Origin: Bacillota bacterium
Lineage (GTDB): Bacteria; Bacillota; Sulfobacillia; Sulfobacillales; Sulfobacillaceae
Direction: 5' to 3'
Assembly (NCBI GenBank): GCA_021797515.1
Contig: JAJZZP010000130.1
Span: 1 to 36,859, forward strand
Length of the DNA stretch: 36,859 nucleotides
Shown: positions 1 through 8,839 of the stretch, piece by piece
Numbering within the stretch: the first letter of the stretch is position 1
Layout of the letters: every line of letters begins with the position of its first letter
Notes under the pieces: generated by a model
What the model was told of the DNA's origin: nothing
Databases searched by the model: none
What the model saw: only the letters and a program-made list of their open reading frames with translations
Translations under genes and position numbers: made by a program

Positions 1-1275
1 CCACTCTCCCCGACCATTATTGCTATGGGACACGGATCACCGCATCGGATACGGTTGGTCACTCGTACCAGCAAAAGCCGGACAGTAGAACGCATCAATT
101 TCTAGACACTATAGCCAAGCAGCAACAATCGTTCATGCCAAACGTTTTCCGTGCTGTCCTGGGCTACTCCAGTCCCGCAGGTCGAAAAATCCTTGGACGA
201 TCCGACAGCGGTCATTCCCCACCATTGGGGGATACCGCCAAACGGCGCGATTTATCGGTTTTGAGGGGACATCCGTCGGAGAAAAAAGACCGCTCAGGAT
301 TCCGGATTGCATCGATGAGGAGTGCACCCAAGACTTTAGACGACTCAAACGCCCGTAACGGGTCACAACCATACATTGCCTGGTGTCCCGTCACGCGTTT
401 CCCACTGTAAGGCGTTCCACCCGCATCGCGCCATCACGTGTTCCCCCTGCGCGACCAATCCATGCGAGTGCTTAAGGTTGGGCATTCTGACAACCCCCCA
501 AGACCACATGATTGCGTCGCCAGTGCCGCCGCATCCAGGATTCGGGGTCCTCGTCTGCGTGTCCGTCCATGCAATCCCTTCCCAGCGTCCTCGCGCGCGG
601 TTCCATTTGCGCAGGGATCCGCCAGGTTGTGCCCGGACTCCCGGGTTCTTGAACCGTCGGACGATCGGTTACTACGAGGCGTAGCAAAGCTTCCACCCAG
701 ACAATCGTTCGCCGTCGGATCATCGCCTTCATGGTCCACGCGGCATCTTGCCCCCCTGGGGCATGATGTGGAGCAAGATCTCCCATTGTTGTTCAAGCGG
801 ATCATTCGTTTTCAGGGTTCGAGAGCGCGGTATCATCATCGGTCCCCTCATCATTCAAGAATCAGTACCATGATGACTGCGCTATCTCCCATCCAAATTC
901 TTTTGGTTGGAAAAATTATCTGTCTAAGTTAGCGCATAGGGGAAAGCCCGCCTGTGTTCCTCACATGATGACCCCCACTTACGAGAACCCATCTGCCGAC
1001 AGTCCGAGGAACAGTGTGGGCACATTTGCGACTTGTAATCCGAATTGCGCTCCCAAGCCAAAATCCCCTCGCGAAACGCGAGCCCCACACTCACTGCACG
1101 ATCTGGCCGCGTAACCAGTAGGCCCGTTTGTGATTTTTTGGTCGGCTTCGTAAATGGCATACCTTTATGCCCTCCAATCCAGTCCATCCCTGTACCCCAG
1201 ATGCCGATTTTGTCGGTATGATGAACCTGTACCACAAGTGGAGCGGCACCCGCATTGTTTGAAGAAGCAGGATGA
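1..1275. other. Region without an intact gene; decayed coding debris
   Basis: No frame here combines a ribosome-binding site, a plausible start and protein-like composition. Short open frames overlap on both strands, as expected of decayed high-GC coding DNA. Two weak hints exist. The minus-strand frame near 795-640 has a W..LL...P....G layout followed further on by a basic RKW..ARGRWE stretch, loosely like the N-terminus of IS5-type transposases. The minus-strand frame 924-1289 contains a YKSQMCPHC segment that resembles the zinc ribbon of IS200/IS605 TnpB proteins. Neither is good enough to be called a gene. Transposase decay is my best guess for the region. Confidence 0.4.
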
Positions 1276-1622
1276 ACCGAAGCCGGCAAGGGCTACCGCC
1301 TAATCTGGTCTAGGTCTCGCCGGAACCCTCGACGTCCGCAAGGCAATTTAAGTGCTCGGCACGACGAGGAAACTTTCTGGATAAGCGCTACGGGACGTTT
1401 GAATGAGATTGGGCGTGATATTTTTCTGGTAACAGACTATGATGAGGAGGAAGCGGGAATGCCCGGTTGGTGGATAGACCCCCAACCGATAGGAAATATC
1501 CCTGCGGTACCATCGAATTAGCCTCGGCAGTGAGTGATCGTATTGATCAGGCGGCGGTGGGCTTGCAAAACCATGGGGTGACCATTACCGGCCGGAGCGT
1601 TGACATTTTTGAATTGGATTGA
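1276..1622 (+). pseudogene. Class II aldolase/adducin-family pseudogene (frameshift plus internal deletion)
   Basis: Translation from about 1342 reads GNLSAR, then a W-I-S-A-T-G-R segment and DIFLVTDYD, which is the N-terminal pattern of class II aldolases (GNLS.R ... T.SG ... D.V.VD). It runs on in the same frame to IPAVPS at about 1515 and then meets a TAG at 1519-1521. The homologous C-terminal part continues in another frame from 1515 as ELASAVSDRI and then LQNHGVTITGRS, ending at TGA 1620-1622. The LxNHG(V)xxxG motif is diagnostic of the family. The central zinc-binding HxH segment expected between the two halves is missing, and no start is visible, so this is a truncated, frameshifted relic. 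Class II aldolases act on sugar phosphates or related aldols, so the relic may once have paired with the adjacent sugar/polyol-type dehydrogenase; that link is inference. Confidence 0.7.
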
Positions 1623-1652
1623 CGGTCAGTTCATCCGGGAGGTGCCGATGTC

Positions 1653-2861
1653 TTGAGTTCTGAATTTCGTTTCGTTGCATTGCGCTATTCTTTGAATATT
1701 ATGCGGCTTGGTCTTCAACGCAGCATTCCACAGACAAAAAAAGCACTGGCCATGGGATCCTTGCATTATGGTCCCCAAAGTGCAAAAATTCCGGTCGGGA
1801 AAGTGCCTTGGATTCGGTTGAAACCCATAATGTCCGGGATTTGCGGGTCCGATTTAGGTTTGCTCACGGGATCGAGTTCTGCATACTTGGCGCCGTTTAC
1901 CTCGTTCCCTGCAGTCCTGGGGCATGAAATCGTGGCAGAAGTCGATGACGATGCAGCACCGTGGGCAAAGGGAACTGTGGTTGTAGTCGATCCTAGCCTA
2001 TCTTGTGCCGCCCGCGGTTTGGACCTATGCGACTCGTGCCGCAACCATCGGCCTGATGCGTGTGAAAATAGGGCACATCAGGAGTTGGGGCCTGGGCTGT
2101 TGTTGGGATTTAACCGTCGCGTTCCCGGTGGTTGGTCGGAGCGTATGTGGGCTCCGGCCAGTCAAGTGATTCCGGTTCCGGACGCAATGAGTACCCGAAG
2201 AGCTGTCTTGACGGAACCATCCAGCATAGTGGATACAGCCTTGCGCCAAGTGGACTGGCATGAGGTGAATACGGTTCTGGTAGTTGGAGCAGGTACGATT
2301 GGTTTACTTACGACGGCGCTGCTGCATGATCTACATCCAGACCTTCATGTGGTGGTGCGCGGACGGTATCCGAGCCAAGCGACACTGGCCCGGGAATTGG
2401 GCGCCGGAAATGTGCTTGATGAGCCAGATGACGATAAGCTGTTGCGAGGCGGCCAACTGGATCCGTGGACCGGCCCCCCTATGCCTGTCAAGTTCGGAGC
2501 AACGCCGTTTCGGACCAAAGGCTTTGATCTGGTCATTGACGCGGTGGGCAATCGGAGCTCATTGGCTTTAGGATTAAGTGTCACGCGCCCCTATGGACAG
2601 TTGCTGCTCATAGGCGGCGCCGGAGAAGTGGCGATAGACTGGACCCCAATCTGGGCTCGGCAATTACGACTGATTGGAAGCTATGGCTACGGAGAAGACG
2701 GGCCAGAGACATTTCGTGCCGTGCTCAATTGGCTGCAGGACACGCCACTTCCCCTGGACAATTTGGTAACTCATCAGTTCCGCCTGTCCGCCTATCGCCA
2801 AGCGCTGGAAACCGCATTGCACCATCAGTCGGGGGCAATTAAGGTGGTGTTTACGCCTTAG
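1653..2861 (+). CDS. Zinc-dependent medium-chain dehydrogenase (alcohol/polyol/glucose dehydrogenase-like)
   Basis: A 402-residue MDR-superfamily protein that would oxidise an alcohol or sugar substrate with NAD(P). Visible motifs are GICGSD (catalytic-zinc cysteine, about residue 63), GHE (about residue 92, catalytic zinc), a cysteine-rich lobe with CDSC and further cysteines (structural-zinc type, about residues 115-135) and the Rossmann glycine motif VGAGTIG (about residues 211-217). The start is TTG at 1653, placed about 10 nt after GGGAGG at 1637-1642. The upstream ATG at 1648 hits a stop at once. The N-terminal 30 residues before the GroES-like domain look like those of related MDR proteins, which supports the long form. 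Its end overlaps the convergent CoA-disulfide reductase gene by 11 bp. The substrate cannot be read from the sequence. Confidence 0.85.
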   Translation: MSSEFRFVALRYSLNIMRLGLQRSIPQTKKALAMGSLHYGPQSAKIPVGKVPWIRLKPIMSGICGSDLGLLTGSSSAYLAPFTSFPAVLGHEIVAEVDDDAAPWAKGTVVVVDPSLSCAARGLDLCDSCRNHRPDACENRAHQELGPGLLLGFNRRVPGGWSERMWAPASQVIPVPDAMSTRRAVLTEPSSIVDTALRQVDWHEVNTVLVVGAGTIGLLTTALLHDLHPDLHVVVRGRYPSQATLARELGAGNVLDEPDDDKLLRGGQLDPWTGPPMPVKFGATPFRTKGFDLVIDAVGNRSSLALGLSVTRPYGQLLLIGGAGEVAIDWTPIWARQLRLIGSYGYGEDGPETFRAVLNWLQDTPLPLDNLVTHQFRLSAYRQALETALHHQSGAIKVVFTP

Positions 2862-4527
2862 TTAGACGAGGCATTTGCTGTTGTTGCCATGCCGTGATGC
2901 CTCCGTTTAAATTGAATACTTGAGGGAAAGCGTGCTGCCGTAGAATTCGCGCTGCGATGTAACTTCGATGCCCGCTGCGACAGTAGAGTACGATGGGAGA
3001 TTCCTTAGGCAATGACGGCAAGTGTTCCCGAAGGGTATTTAAGGGTATCCAACGCGCTTGGGGTATCATGCCCGTTTCTGAGACCTCGTCTTGATCCCGC
3101 ACATCCAAAATCAATGGCTGATTGTTGTCGGCGGCAATCCACTCGGCCAGCTCGCTCGGGTTGATGGTCGATACCAGTCCGCTTTGATGATTGACTGCTG
3201 CCATCGCGGTGATGATGACGGGATCTTTAGCGGAGCCCACAGGGGGAGCATAGGCCAAGTCCAAAGATTCCAAAGACTCCATCGTCATATGCCCTTGAAT
3301 CGCGGTGGCAAAAATGTCGATGCGCTTATCGACGCCCTCTTGTCCGGCTATTTGAGCACCAAGAAGGTGCCCAGATGACGGATCGTAAACCACTTTGGTA
3401 AATAAGTCTTCCGCCCCCGGATAATATCCGGCATGATGTCCCCGAACTGTATACAGTATTTGGTGGGCGATGCCGTTTTGTCTGGCGGCTGTCTCGGTTA
3501 AACCTGTCATGGCCAAGTAATAGGGAGAAATACGAACGATGGCCGTCCCCAGGGCTCCTGGAAAAGTTTGCGATCCACCGGCAGCATTAGTGCCCGCCAC
3601 TCGCCCCTCCTTGTTGGCAATTCCGGCCAGAGGCCACCATCTGGGCAGTCCAGTCACCAGATCTCGCTTTTCCACTGCATCACCGGCAGCATATACCAGC
3701 GGGTGCGAAGTTTTCATCGACGGATCCACCCAAATCGCGCCTGTGCTCCCCAATTTGAGCCCCATCTGTTGAGCTAGCTTCAACGAGGGACGTACTCCTA
3801 ATCCGACGACCACAGCGTCTGTCTTGATCTGGCGTTGGGAATCCAAAGTGATCGTTGGGTGTCCAAAGATTCCGTTGATACGGCTAACGGCTGTGCCCAA
3901 TACTTGTTCGATGCCAAGATCCGATAGGCGATGTTCGATATAACGGGCGACATCAGGATCGAACACCGGCAAAATATGCGGTGCTTTATCCACCACAGTG
4001 ACTTTATACCCCCGGGAATGTAGTACCTCGGCCATCTCCATACCAATAAATCCGGCACCGATGACCGTTACGTGCTGAATATGACTACGCGAATCTAAGT
4101 ATTGTCTGAGGTTCAAAGCATTGGGCACGGTGCGGAGCATAAAGACATCAGGCCGTTCTAGGCCTGCTATTGGAGGGATTACCGGGGAGGCGCCAGGCGC
4201 TAAGATGAGTCGGTCGAACTCGACTATCTGAGATTCTTCGAATATGTTGGAGATGCGAGCCTGGTGATGGGCCAAGTCGACATCGACGGCTCGGGTGTTT
4301 ACTTGTGCATCAATGTGGAATCTGTCCCAGAGGCTTTCTGTCGTCTCTAGCAATAGGTCTTGCGGATCGTTTATTTGTCCGCCAACATAGTAGGGAAGGC
4401 CACAATTTGCGTAAGAGACATAAGGGCCTTGCTCGACCATTGTAATTTTGGCTTCTTCATTCAGTCGTCGGGCGCGGGTGGCGGCGCTGGCTCCACCAGC
4501 AACCCCACCGATGATAAGTATGCGCAT
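2851..4527 (-). CDS. CoA-disulfide/persulfide reductase fused to a C-terminal rhodanese domain
   Basis: A 558-residue flavoprotein of the CoADR/NADH oxidase (Npsr) family. It has an N-terminal FAD dinucleotide motif IIGGVAGGASAA, the redox cysteine at Cys42 in SYANCGLPYY, a second NAD(P)H glycine motif VIGAGFIGMEMAE near residue 155, the YAAGDA FAD motif near residue 290 and a dimerisation domain. The last 100 residues form a rhodanese domain with active-site loop CRSGHR (Cys near residue 516). Fusions of this type reduce CoA-persulfide or polysulfide and pass sulfane sulfur, which fits a sulfur-oxidising host. The start is the ATG at 4527, preceded by AAAGGAG at about 10 nt. A longer frame exists, but MRILIIGG is the normal N-terminus. 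Regulation is likely by a persulfide/metal sensor at the CsoR-like site 4599-4614. No regulator gene lies in the window. Confidence 0.9.
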   Translation of the reverse strand: MRILIIGGVAGGASAATRARRLNEEAKITMVEQGPYVSYANCGLPYYVGGQINDPQDLLLETTESLWDRFHIDAQVNTRAVDVDLAHHQARISNIFEESQIVEFDRLILAPGASPVIPPIAGLERPDVFMLRTVPNALNLRQYLDSRSHIQHVTVIGAGFIGMEMAEVLHSRGYKVTVVDKAPHILPVFDPDVARYIEHRLSDLGIEQVLGTAVSRINGIFGHPTITLDSQRQIKTDAVVVGLGVRPSLKLAQQMGLKLGSTGAIWVDPSMKTSHPLVYAAGDAVEKRDLVTGLPRWWPLAGIANKEGRVAGTNAAGGSQTFPGALGTAIVRISPYYLAMTGLTETAARQNGIAHQILYTVRGHHAGYYPGAEDLFTKVVYDPSSGHLLGAQIAGQEGVDKRIDIFATAIQGHMTMESLESLDLAYAPPVGSAKDPVIITAMAAVNHQSGLVSTINPSELAEWIAADNNQPLILDVRDQDEVSETGMIPQARWIPLNTLREHLPSLPKESPIVLYCRSGHRSYIAARILRQHAFPQVFNLNGGITAWQQQQMPRLTKA

Positions 4528-4595
4528 TAATCGGACACTCCTTTTGGGAAGGGTGAATTGTGGCAAAAATTGACGGCGGTTTCCCACATAAAAAC

Positions 4596-4623
4596 ATCAT
4601 ACCAGTATGGGTATGAGTGTAGA
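4596..4623 (-). promoter_or_regulatory. Promoter of the CoA-persulfide reductase gene overlapped by a CsoR/CstR-like operator
   Basis: The palindrome ATACCAGTATGGGTAT (4599-4614) matches the general ATACC..TA..GGTAT layout of operators used by CsoR-family repressors, which sense Cu(I) (CsoR) or persulfides (CstR). On the minus strand a TATGAT -10 box (4596-4601) and a weak TCTACA -35 box (4618-4623), 16 nt apart, bracket it, so bound repressor would block the promoter. The downstream enzyme handles CoA-persulfides, which makes a CstR-type sensor the likelier reader. Family consensus is established knowledge; assignment to this gene is inference. Confidence 0.5.
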
Positions 4624-4683
4624 TAGGACCTTTTAGCCTAAAAAGTTGGGCCGTAAGGCCAATAACTTATTGCGATTATATAT

Positions 4684-4700
4684 ATACCCCTAGGTGGTCT
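4684..4700. promoter_or_regulatory. Second CsoR/CstR-like operator, on the CPBP-protease side
   Basis: ATACCCCTAGGTGGTCT is close to the CsoR-family consensus TACCCC-TA-GGGGTA, imperfect in the right arm. It sits about 80-100 nt before the plausible starts of the CPBP protease gene and about 85 bp from the better site at 4599-4614. Two such half-conserved palindromes in one 253-bp divergent region are unlikely by chance, so both genes may belong to one sulfur- or copper-responsive regulon. Confidence 0.45.
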
Positions 4701-4780
4701 CCTGTGTGCAATGGAGATCTATGGAGCTATAAGGGCCATTGCAGAAGCGGGTTTGTTGGTATGATAATGACTCGGAGGTC

Positions 4781-5353
4781 ATGGCATTGGAATATATGAT
4801 TGGGCTCGGATTCGCTGGCGGTTTTATGAGTTTTTTGGCAGTAGCTGTGATTCTTAGCCTTACCCGTCAGGTTGACCAGAAGGTGCCCGACCTGACCTTG
4901 CAAGGGGGACAATTTTTAGGGTTAATCGTGTTGATTATTGTTATGGCGTTTATTGAAGAAGGCTTATTTCGCTGGCTGCTCTTGGGAGTGGCAAGCCGTT
5001 GGGTAGGTTTTCTCCCTGCCTGGTTAGGGTCTTCGGCAATTTTTGCAGTGGCTCATCGCCCCAATGGCCCCCTGAAATATGGCACCGTGTTGAATCTGAT
5101 TTTAGTGGGATTAATTCTCGGCATGATATTTTGGTGGTGGGGAATTTGGGTTGCAACTGCAGCCCATGCGGGGTGGAATTTGGCGGAATGGGGCCTCGGC
5201 TACACGGTAAGCGGGGAAAAAACCCGGCAAATATTGAGGTCCCCGATGATTCGGGTGATCCGCGGGGAACCGTTTGGCCCCGAAGCACATTGGGCGACCA
5301 CGGTGGTGCTGTTTGTGGTAGCTACAATATTAACACGCTTTCATTTTCGCTAA
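4781..5353 (+). CDS. CPBP-family intramembrane metalloprotease
   Basis: A 190-residue membrane protein with the CPBP (Abi/Rce1-like) signature. It has the EEGLFR motif (Glu59, Glu60, Arg64 from the ATG at 4781), FAVAHR with His92 in a second hydrophobic segment, and TAAHAGWN with His129 and Asn133. These are the expected glutamate, histidine and asparagine zinc/catalytic ligands of the family. About five hydrophobic segments are visible. The start is uncertain: GGAGG at 4774-4778 is too close to the ATG at 4781 but ideally spaced for TTG at 4787, and a longer TTG frame begins at 4739. The gene is divergent from the CoA-persulfide reductase. CPBP proteins process prenylated or small secreted peptides; the substrate here is unknown. 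Confidence 0.8.
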   Translation: MALEYMIGLGFAGGFMSFLAVAVILSLTRQVDQKVPDLTLQGGQFLGLIVLIIVMAFIEEGLFRWLLLGVASRWVGFLPAWLGSSAIFAVAHRPNGPLKYGTVLNLILVGLILGMIFWWWGIWVATAAHAGWNLAEWGLGYTVSGEKTRQILRSPMIRVIRGEPFGPEAHWATTVVLFVVATILTRFHFR

Positions 5354-5712
5354 ACTCTCAAATTGTCGTGGACTAATCCCTGTGAGCTTACAAAAATCGT
5401 TCTCGGTTCGCATTTACGGCAAACGCGGGGAAAAAAGATGACGGTGACCATGCATCACACGATGCGTGGGTATTTCGCGAACTGAGCCTCGAGACGTTTG
5501 GTGATGGGCGGACGTTGCGCTGGGCGGGCCCATCATCAATTTGAATTGGATGCCGCGTGGAGCCGCGCAAGCCCTGGAAGTTCCAGGCACGTCGTTCGCG
5601 CCCCCAGGCCAATGATGAAGCGCTTTAGGGTAGTGCTTTAACGATCATCAACGGGAATGTGCCCATCGCCGTTTCCTGCAGTAACGCATTGCACCTCGAA
5701 TGTGACGATGGT
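5354..5712. other. 359-bp gap with decayed coding debris, no intact gene
   Basis: No frame with a start and ribosome-binding site covers this gap. Stop-free plus-strand pieces in different frames look protein-like, for example a DAWVFRELSLETFGDG stretch (about 5460-5510) and, one frame over, INLNWMPRGAAQALEVPGT (about 5535-5590). This suggests a frameshifted relic that I cannot assign to a family. No clear terminator was seen for either flanking convergent gene. Confidence 0.35.
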
Positions 5713-7473
5713 TCACTTCTGACTTAACGACCAGACGACGACGCCATGCCCATGATAAATCCGTGTAAGATCTGGAACAGCGCTGAGTAGCCGACGCGCG
5801 TAGGGTGCCAAGTTGTCCAGTGCCACCACGCGGGAAACGTTTTGGCGGGCCACAAGCCGGGCCATGTCCTGTGGGTATGACGGCAAGATTGCGGGATGGT
5901 CATGAAAAAATAGTGTCTCCACCATAGGGCCTTGGTATGGTGGGGGTGGGGCGCCCATATATCCGTTGGCCAATTTAAACCAAAAGTGGGCAGAACTCTG
6001 CATGGTCTGAGCGTCGCCAAACATGCCGTAGGGGAAAATCATGACGGTGCTACGCTCGGGCAGATATTTTTGATAAAGGGCGGGTTGGGTAAAAAATGTC
6101 GGGATGCGGTAAGGGGTCCACAAATATCCTTTCCCTAATTGCAAGTTAGGCACTAACATGACCGGTGCCAAAATCGCGACGATTAATAGGGTGAGGTGGG
6201 GAGATTTAGACGTGAGGGTTTCGTCGGGTACGAGGCCGCCGACTAGTCGATCTAAACCAATGGCAGCGACAATGGTGGCGATGAACGAGGTGTAAAGAGA
6301 AAACCGGGCAGGGAGGGCATCGCGAATCAGAGGGATATGCATCATGAGTGTCCAAGGCATTGCCACTGTGGTTTTGCCATCGACGTGCAAAACCGGACCA
6401 AAAGAGCAGACGGCAATGATTGACATGGTATAGATGAGGATGCGGATCCACGGCAGCGCCCACAATCGCTTCATGGCAATGCCAATTAGAAGGATCATGG
6501 GGATGCCCAAGTAAGCTCCGTCTTCATAAAAATTGCCAACAAAATGGCTGCTGATCCCGAGGGTTAAAGGGCCTCCTATTGTCATGCCGGTAGGAATTAC
6601 AAAGTTTAATAAATCGGTAGAAAAAGTCTTTGGATTAAAGGGTGCGCCATGATAAAAGGGATGTTGCAAAAGGTAGCTAACCACGGGAAGCAAAATGATG
6701 AACACTATAATCACGTTGACGATGATCCATTTTAACAGGAACTTCAGTGAGGGAGTAAAATGACGGCGGAAGACCGTTAGGGTAACCGCCCCAAAAACAA
6801 CGCTAAAGAATGTTAGGGTTGTGAAGATTTCGGTGCTGGTGAAGAACAAGAGAACAGCTAAAGCGATAAAGGCCAAAGATACACCGGAAGAGGGCCGTTT
6901 ACCGCGCTCGGAGAACTGATAAGCTTTCACTGACAACATCACTAGTAGGGGAAGATAAAATCCCCAGGTTAAATTGAGGTGACCCAGCATTTGCCCAATT
7001 TGATAACTGGAAAAGCCGAAACAAATGCCTCCCCAAAAGCGCCATCCCCACCGAGCTACTAATAATGATAGTAAGAGATACATGGACCAGGCTGCCAACA
7101 GCGGCGACACTAGCATAGCAATATTGTAGGCGGCGACTGGGCCAGCCAGATGGGTTACCGGCCATACGAAGGCACTAATGGCGGGAACCGACGTCACCCA
7201 AAGCATAAACTGTCCCGTAGGGGCCCAAATCCAATGGTCGATTAATGGATTGATGTGATGCGATAGGGCCCAAGGCCACCATTTAATGGCATAAATGAAC
7301 AGCGTAGGATCAGCGGTAGTACCGACCAAGCGATTTGTGAGATGGGAAAGAATGGGAAGGCCCCAAATCAGCACGGTATAGAGCGTGTACAGTAAAAAAG
7401 CCACAAGGTGGCTAAACCGCCGGCGGGATGCAAAAGTTTCTTGCTCAAGTATCAAACAGCTCATCCTATTCAT
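5713..7473 (-). CDS. Polytopic membrane protein, GT-C glycosyltransferase-like
   Basis: About 586 residues with a dozen or so hydrophobic helices and a soluble C-terminal tail. After the first helix comes an acidic, aromatic loop (TTADPTLFIYAIKWWPWAL, then HHINPL), the loop expected in GT-C fold enzymes that transfer sugars from polyprenyl-phosphate donors. A second HHDHPAILPS-type loop and the C-terminal SRVVALDNLAPYARRL region resemble conserved parts of bacterial family members of unknown acceptor. The start is uncertain: the frame is open up to a TTG at 7518, but a promoter-like TATACT overlaps that stretch and the ATGs at 7473 and 7464 lack good ribosome-binding sites. It is divergent from another GT-C gene at 7649, so the two may serve one cell-surface glycan pathway (inference). 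Confidence 0.7.
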   Translation of the reverse strand: MNRMSCLILEQETFASRRRFSHLVAFLLYTLYTVLIWGLPILSHLTNRLVGTTADPTLFIYAIKWWPWALSHHINPLIDHWIWAPTGQFMLWVTSVPAISAFVWPVTHLAGPVAAYNIAMLVSPLLAAWSMYLLLSLLVARWGWRFWGGICFGFSSYQIGQMLGHLNLTWGFYLPLLVMLSVKAYQFSERGKRPSSGVSLAFIALAVLLFFTSTEIFTTLTFFSVVFGAVTLTVFRRHFTPSLKFLLKWIIVNVIIVFIILLPVVSYLLQHPFYHGAPFNPKTFSTDLLNFVIPTGMTIGGPLTLGISSHFVGNFYEDGAYLGIPMILLIGIAMKRLWALPWIRILIYTMSIIAVCSFGPVLHVDGKTTVAMPWTLMMHIPLIRDALPARFSLYTSFIATIVAAIGLDRLVGGLVPDETLTSKSPHLTLLIVAILAPVMLVPNLQLGKGYLWTPYRIPTFFTQPALYQKYLPERSTVMIFPYGMFGDAQTMQSSAHFWFKLANGYMGAPPPPYQGPMVETLFFHDHPAILPSYPQDMARLVARQNVSRVVALDNLAPYARRLLSAVPDLTRIYHGHGVVVWSLSQK

Positions 7474-7648
7474 CAGTGACTTTAGTAACTGTAGTATAAT
7501 GGCCACGCGATGCCCCAAACAATCGATTGAGTCAATTTATCGCGGTTGACGTATAATGAACGCACGGTGGCGGCAGGACCCTATCGGGAAATTGCTCATG
7601 ATCAATGAAAAGGTATAAGTATTAGCGGTGCATACGAGGTTGCATATC

Positions 7649-8767
7649 GTGACAAAATCGATCTGCAAATATGACAGTTGGCCAAACTATCTAATCATCA
7701 TGGGAGCCCATGATGCCATTTTGCTCATCGCCACCGTGATGTTCCCAGGCGTCCATCCCTCGTTAAATTACCTTATCCAAAATGAAAAATGGTATCAAAA
7801 TGCTCACTTTTGGTTTCAATGGGATGTGCTTTGGTACCAACACATTGCGCTTAGTGGGTATACGCCGGTTAGTACAGCATTTTTCCCCTGGTTGCCACTA
7901 ACCATCCACCTGATTCCCAATTTGTGGTTTTGGATTGTCGTGATGCAGTTTGTGTTTCTAGGCGTTCTGTGGGCTATGGACACTGTTATGCAGACACTGG
8001 ACATTGGCCAAGCTGAACGCCGTTGGGCACTTTGGTTCTTTGCTTTGAATCCGGCAGCGATTTACTTTACCACCTTATACCCTGAGCCGTGGACGTTGTT
8101 TTGGGCATTGTTGTCGTGGGCTGCATTTCTTCGTGGCAAACGAGGGACGGCGTTTACGATGGCCTTCATGGCGAGCCTAACCCACGGAACGGCGATGTTG
8201 TGGGGAATTTTTCCGCTAGTGAGCGCTATGCTTGCGCTGTACTCTCGAAATTGGCTGCGGTTTTGGAACTCGGTACTTTGGGGAAGTGGATTTGCCGCCG
8301 GGTTTCTCTCGTACATGGGTTATTGCTGGATAAAGTTTGGAGACCCGATCATATTTTTGACCGTTGAACACACCAAGTGGAAAAATCATTGGACGTGGCC
8401 GTGGCATCAATGGGTGGTGGTACTTACCAAGGTTCCGAGAAATTCCTTGGACGTGATATTGATGACTGCGGGGATCATCATGGTCCTGGGGCTGGTAGGA
8501 TTGGTCAATCCGGCTACCACACGTTTTTCGGTGTTGTGGATGGCGGTTGCGGTCTACGGAACAGTGGTGGCTGTGGTCGCTTTGGCATTTGATCGAGTGT
8601 CGATACCGGTTCATAGCACGATCCGGCTATTATCCGGAGATTTTCCTATATATCTGGGGTGGGCACATGTGAAAAGCTTGTCGCTAAAAATCTTTGTGCT
8701 GTTCATTTTTTTGATGTACGCCTTTGCAGGGGCATACTGGTTTTCCCATGGATTTTTTTATCAGTAA
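7649..8767 (+). CDS. PIG-V-like GT-C mannosyltransferase family membrane protein
   Basis: About 372 residues with repeated transmembrane helices. Between helices 1 and 2 it has the hallmark loop FQWDVLWYQHIALSGY followed by FFPWLPL. The WD..WY..IA..GY...FFPL.P pattern is characteristic of PIG-V and its bacterial relatives, in which the aspartate is catalytic. A second motif, FALNPAAIYFTTLYPEPWT, matches the family's NP..IFF...Y.E.L segment. The enzyme would move a hexose from a lipid-linked donor to an extracytoplasmic acceptor. GTG at 7649 is preferred because GAGG lies 9 nt upstream; GTG at 7628 is an alternative with a poorer site. The TATAAT at 7551-7556 is a plausible -10 box. It converges on the O-methyltransferase gene. 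Confidence 0.75.
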   Translation: MTKSICKYDSWPNYLIIMGAHDAILLIATVMFPGVHPSLNYLIQNEKWYQNAHFWFQWDVLWYQHIALSGYTPVSTAFFPWLPLTIHLIPNLWFWIVVMQFVFLGVLWAMDTVMQTLDIGQAERRWALWFFALNPAAIYFTTLYPEPWTLFWALLSWAAFLRGKRGTAFTMAFMASLTHGTAMLWGIFPLVSAMLALYSRNWLRFWNSVLWGSGFAAGFLSYMGYCWIKFGDPIIFLTVEHTKWKNHWTWPWHQWVVVLTKVPRNSLDVILMTAGIIMVLGLVGLVNPATTRFSVLWMAVAVYGTVVAVVALAFDRVSIPVHSTIRLLSGDFPIYLGWAHVKSLSLKIFVLFIFLMYAFAGAYWFSHGFFYQ

Positions 8768-8790
8768 TGCCAACGATCTTCCGTAATATC

Positions 8791-8828
8791 AAGCAACCGA
8801 CTTTCCGCATTGGCCCGGCCGATTGCTT
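8791..8828. terminator. Possible bidirectional terminator between convergent genes
   Basis: AAGCAACCG (8791-8799) can pair with CGATTGCTT (8820-8828) with one mismatch and a GC-rich interior. It lies in the 72-bp gap between the converging PIG-V-like and O-methyltransferase genes. There is no long T tract on either side. Confidence 0.35.
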
Positions 8829-8839
8829 GCTGGTGGCTA

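Noticed and set aside
924-1289. 121-codon minus-strand ORF with a MCPHC motif (possible TnpB zinc ribbon)
   Set aside because: Only one CxxC is intact, the rest of TnpB is absent and no ribosome-binding site precedes it; kept only as a hint within the decayed region.
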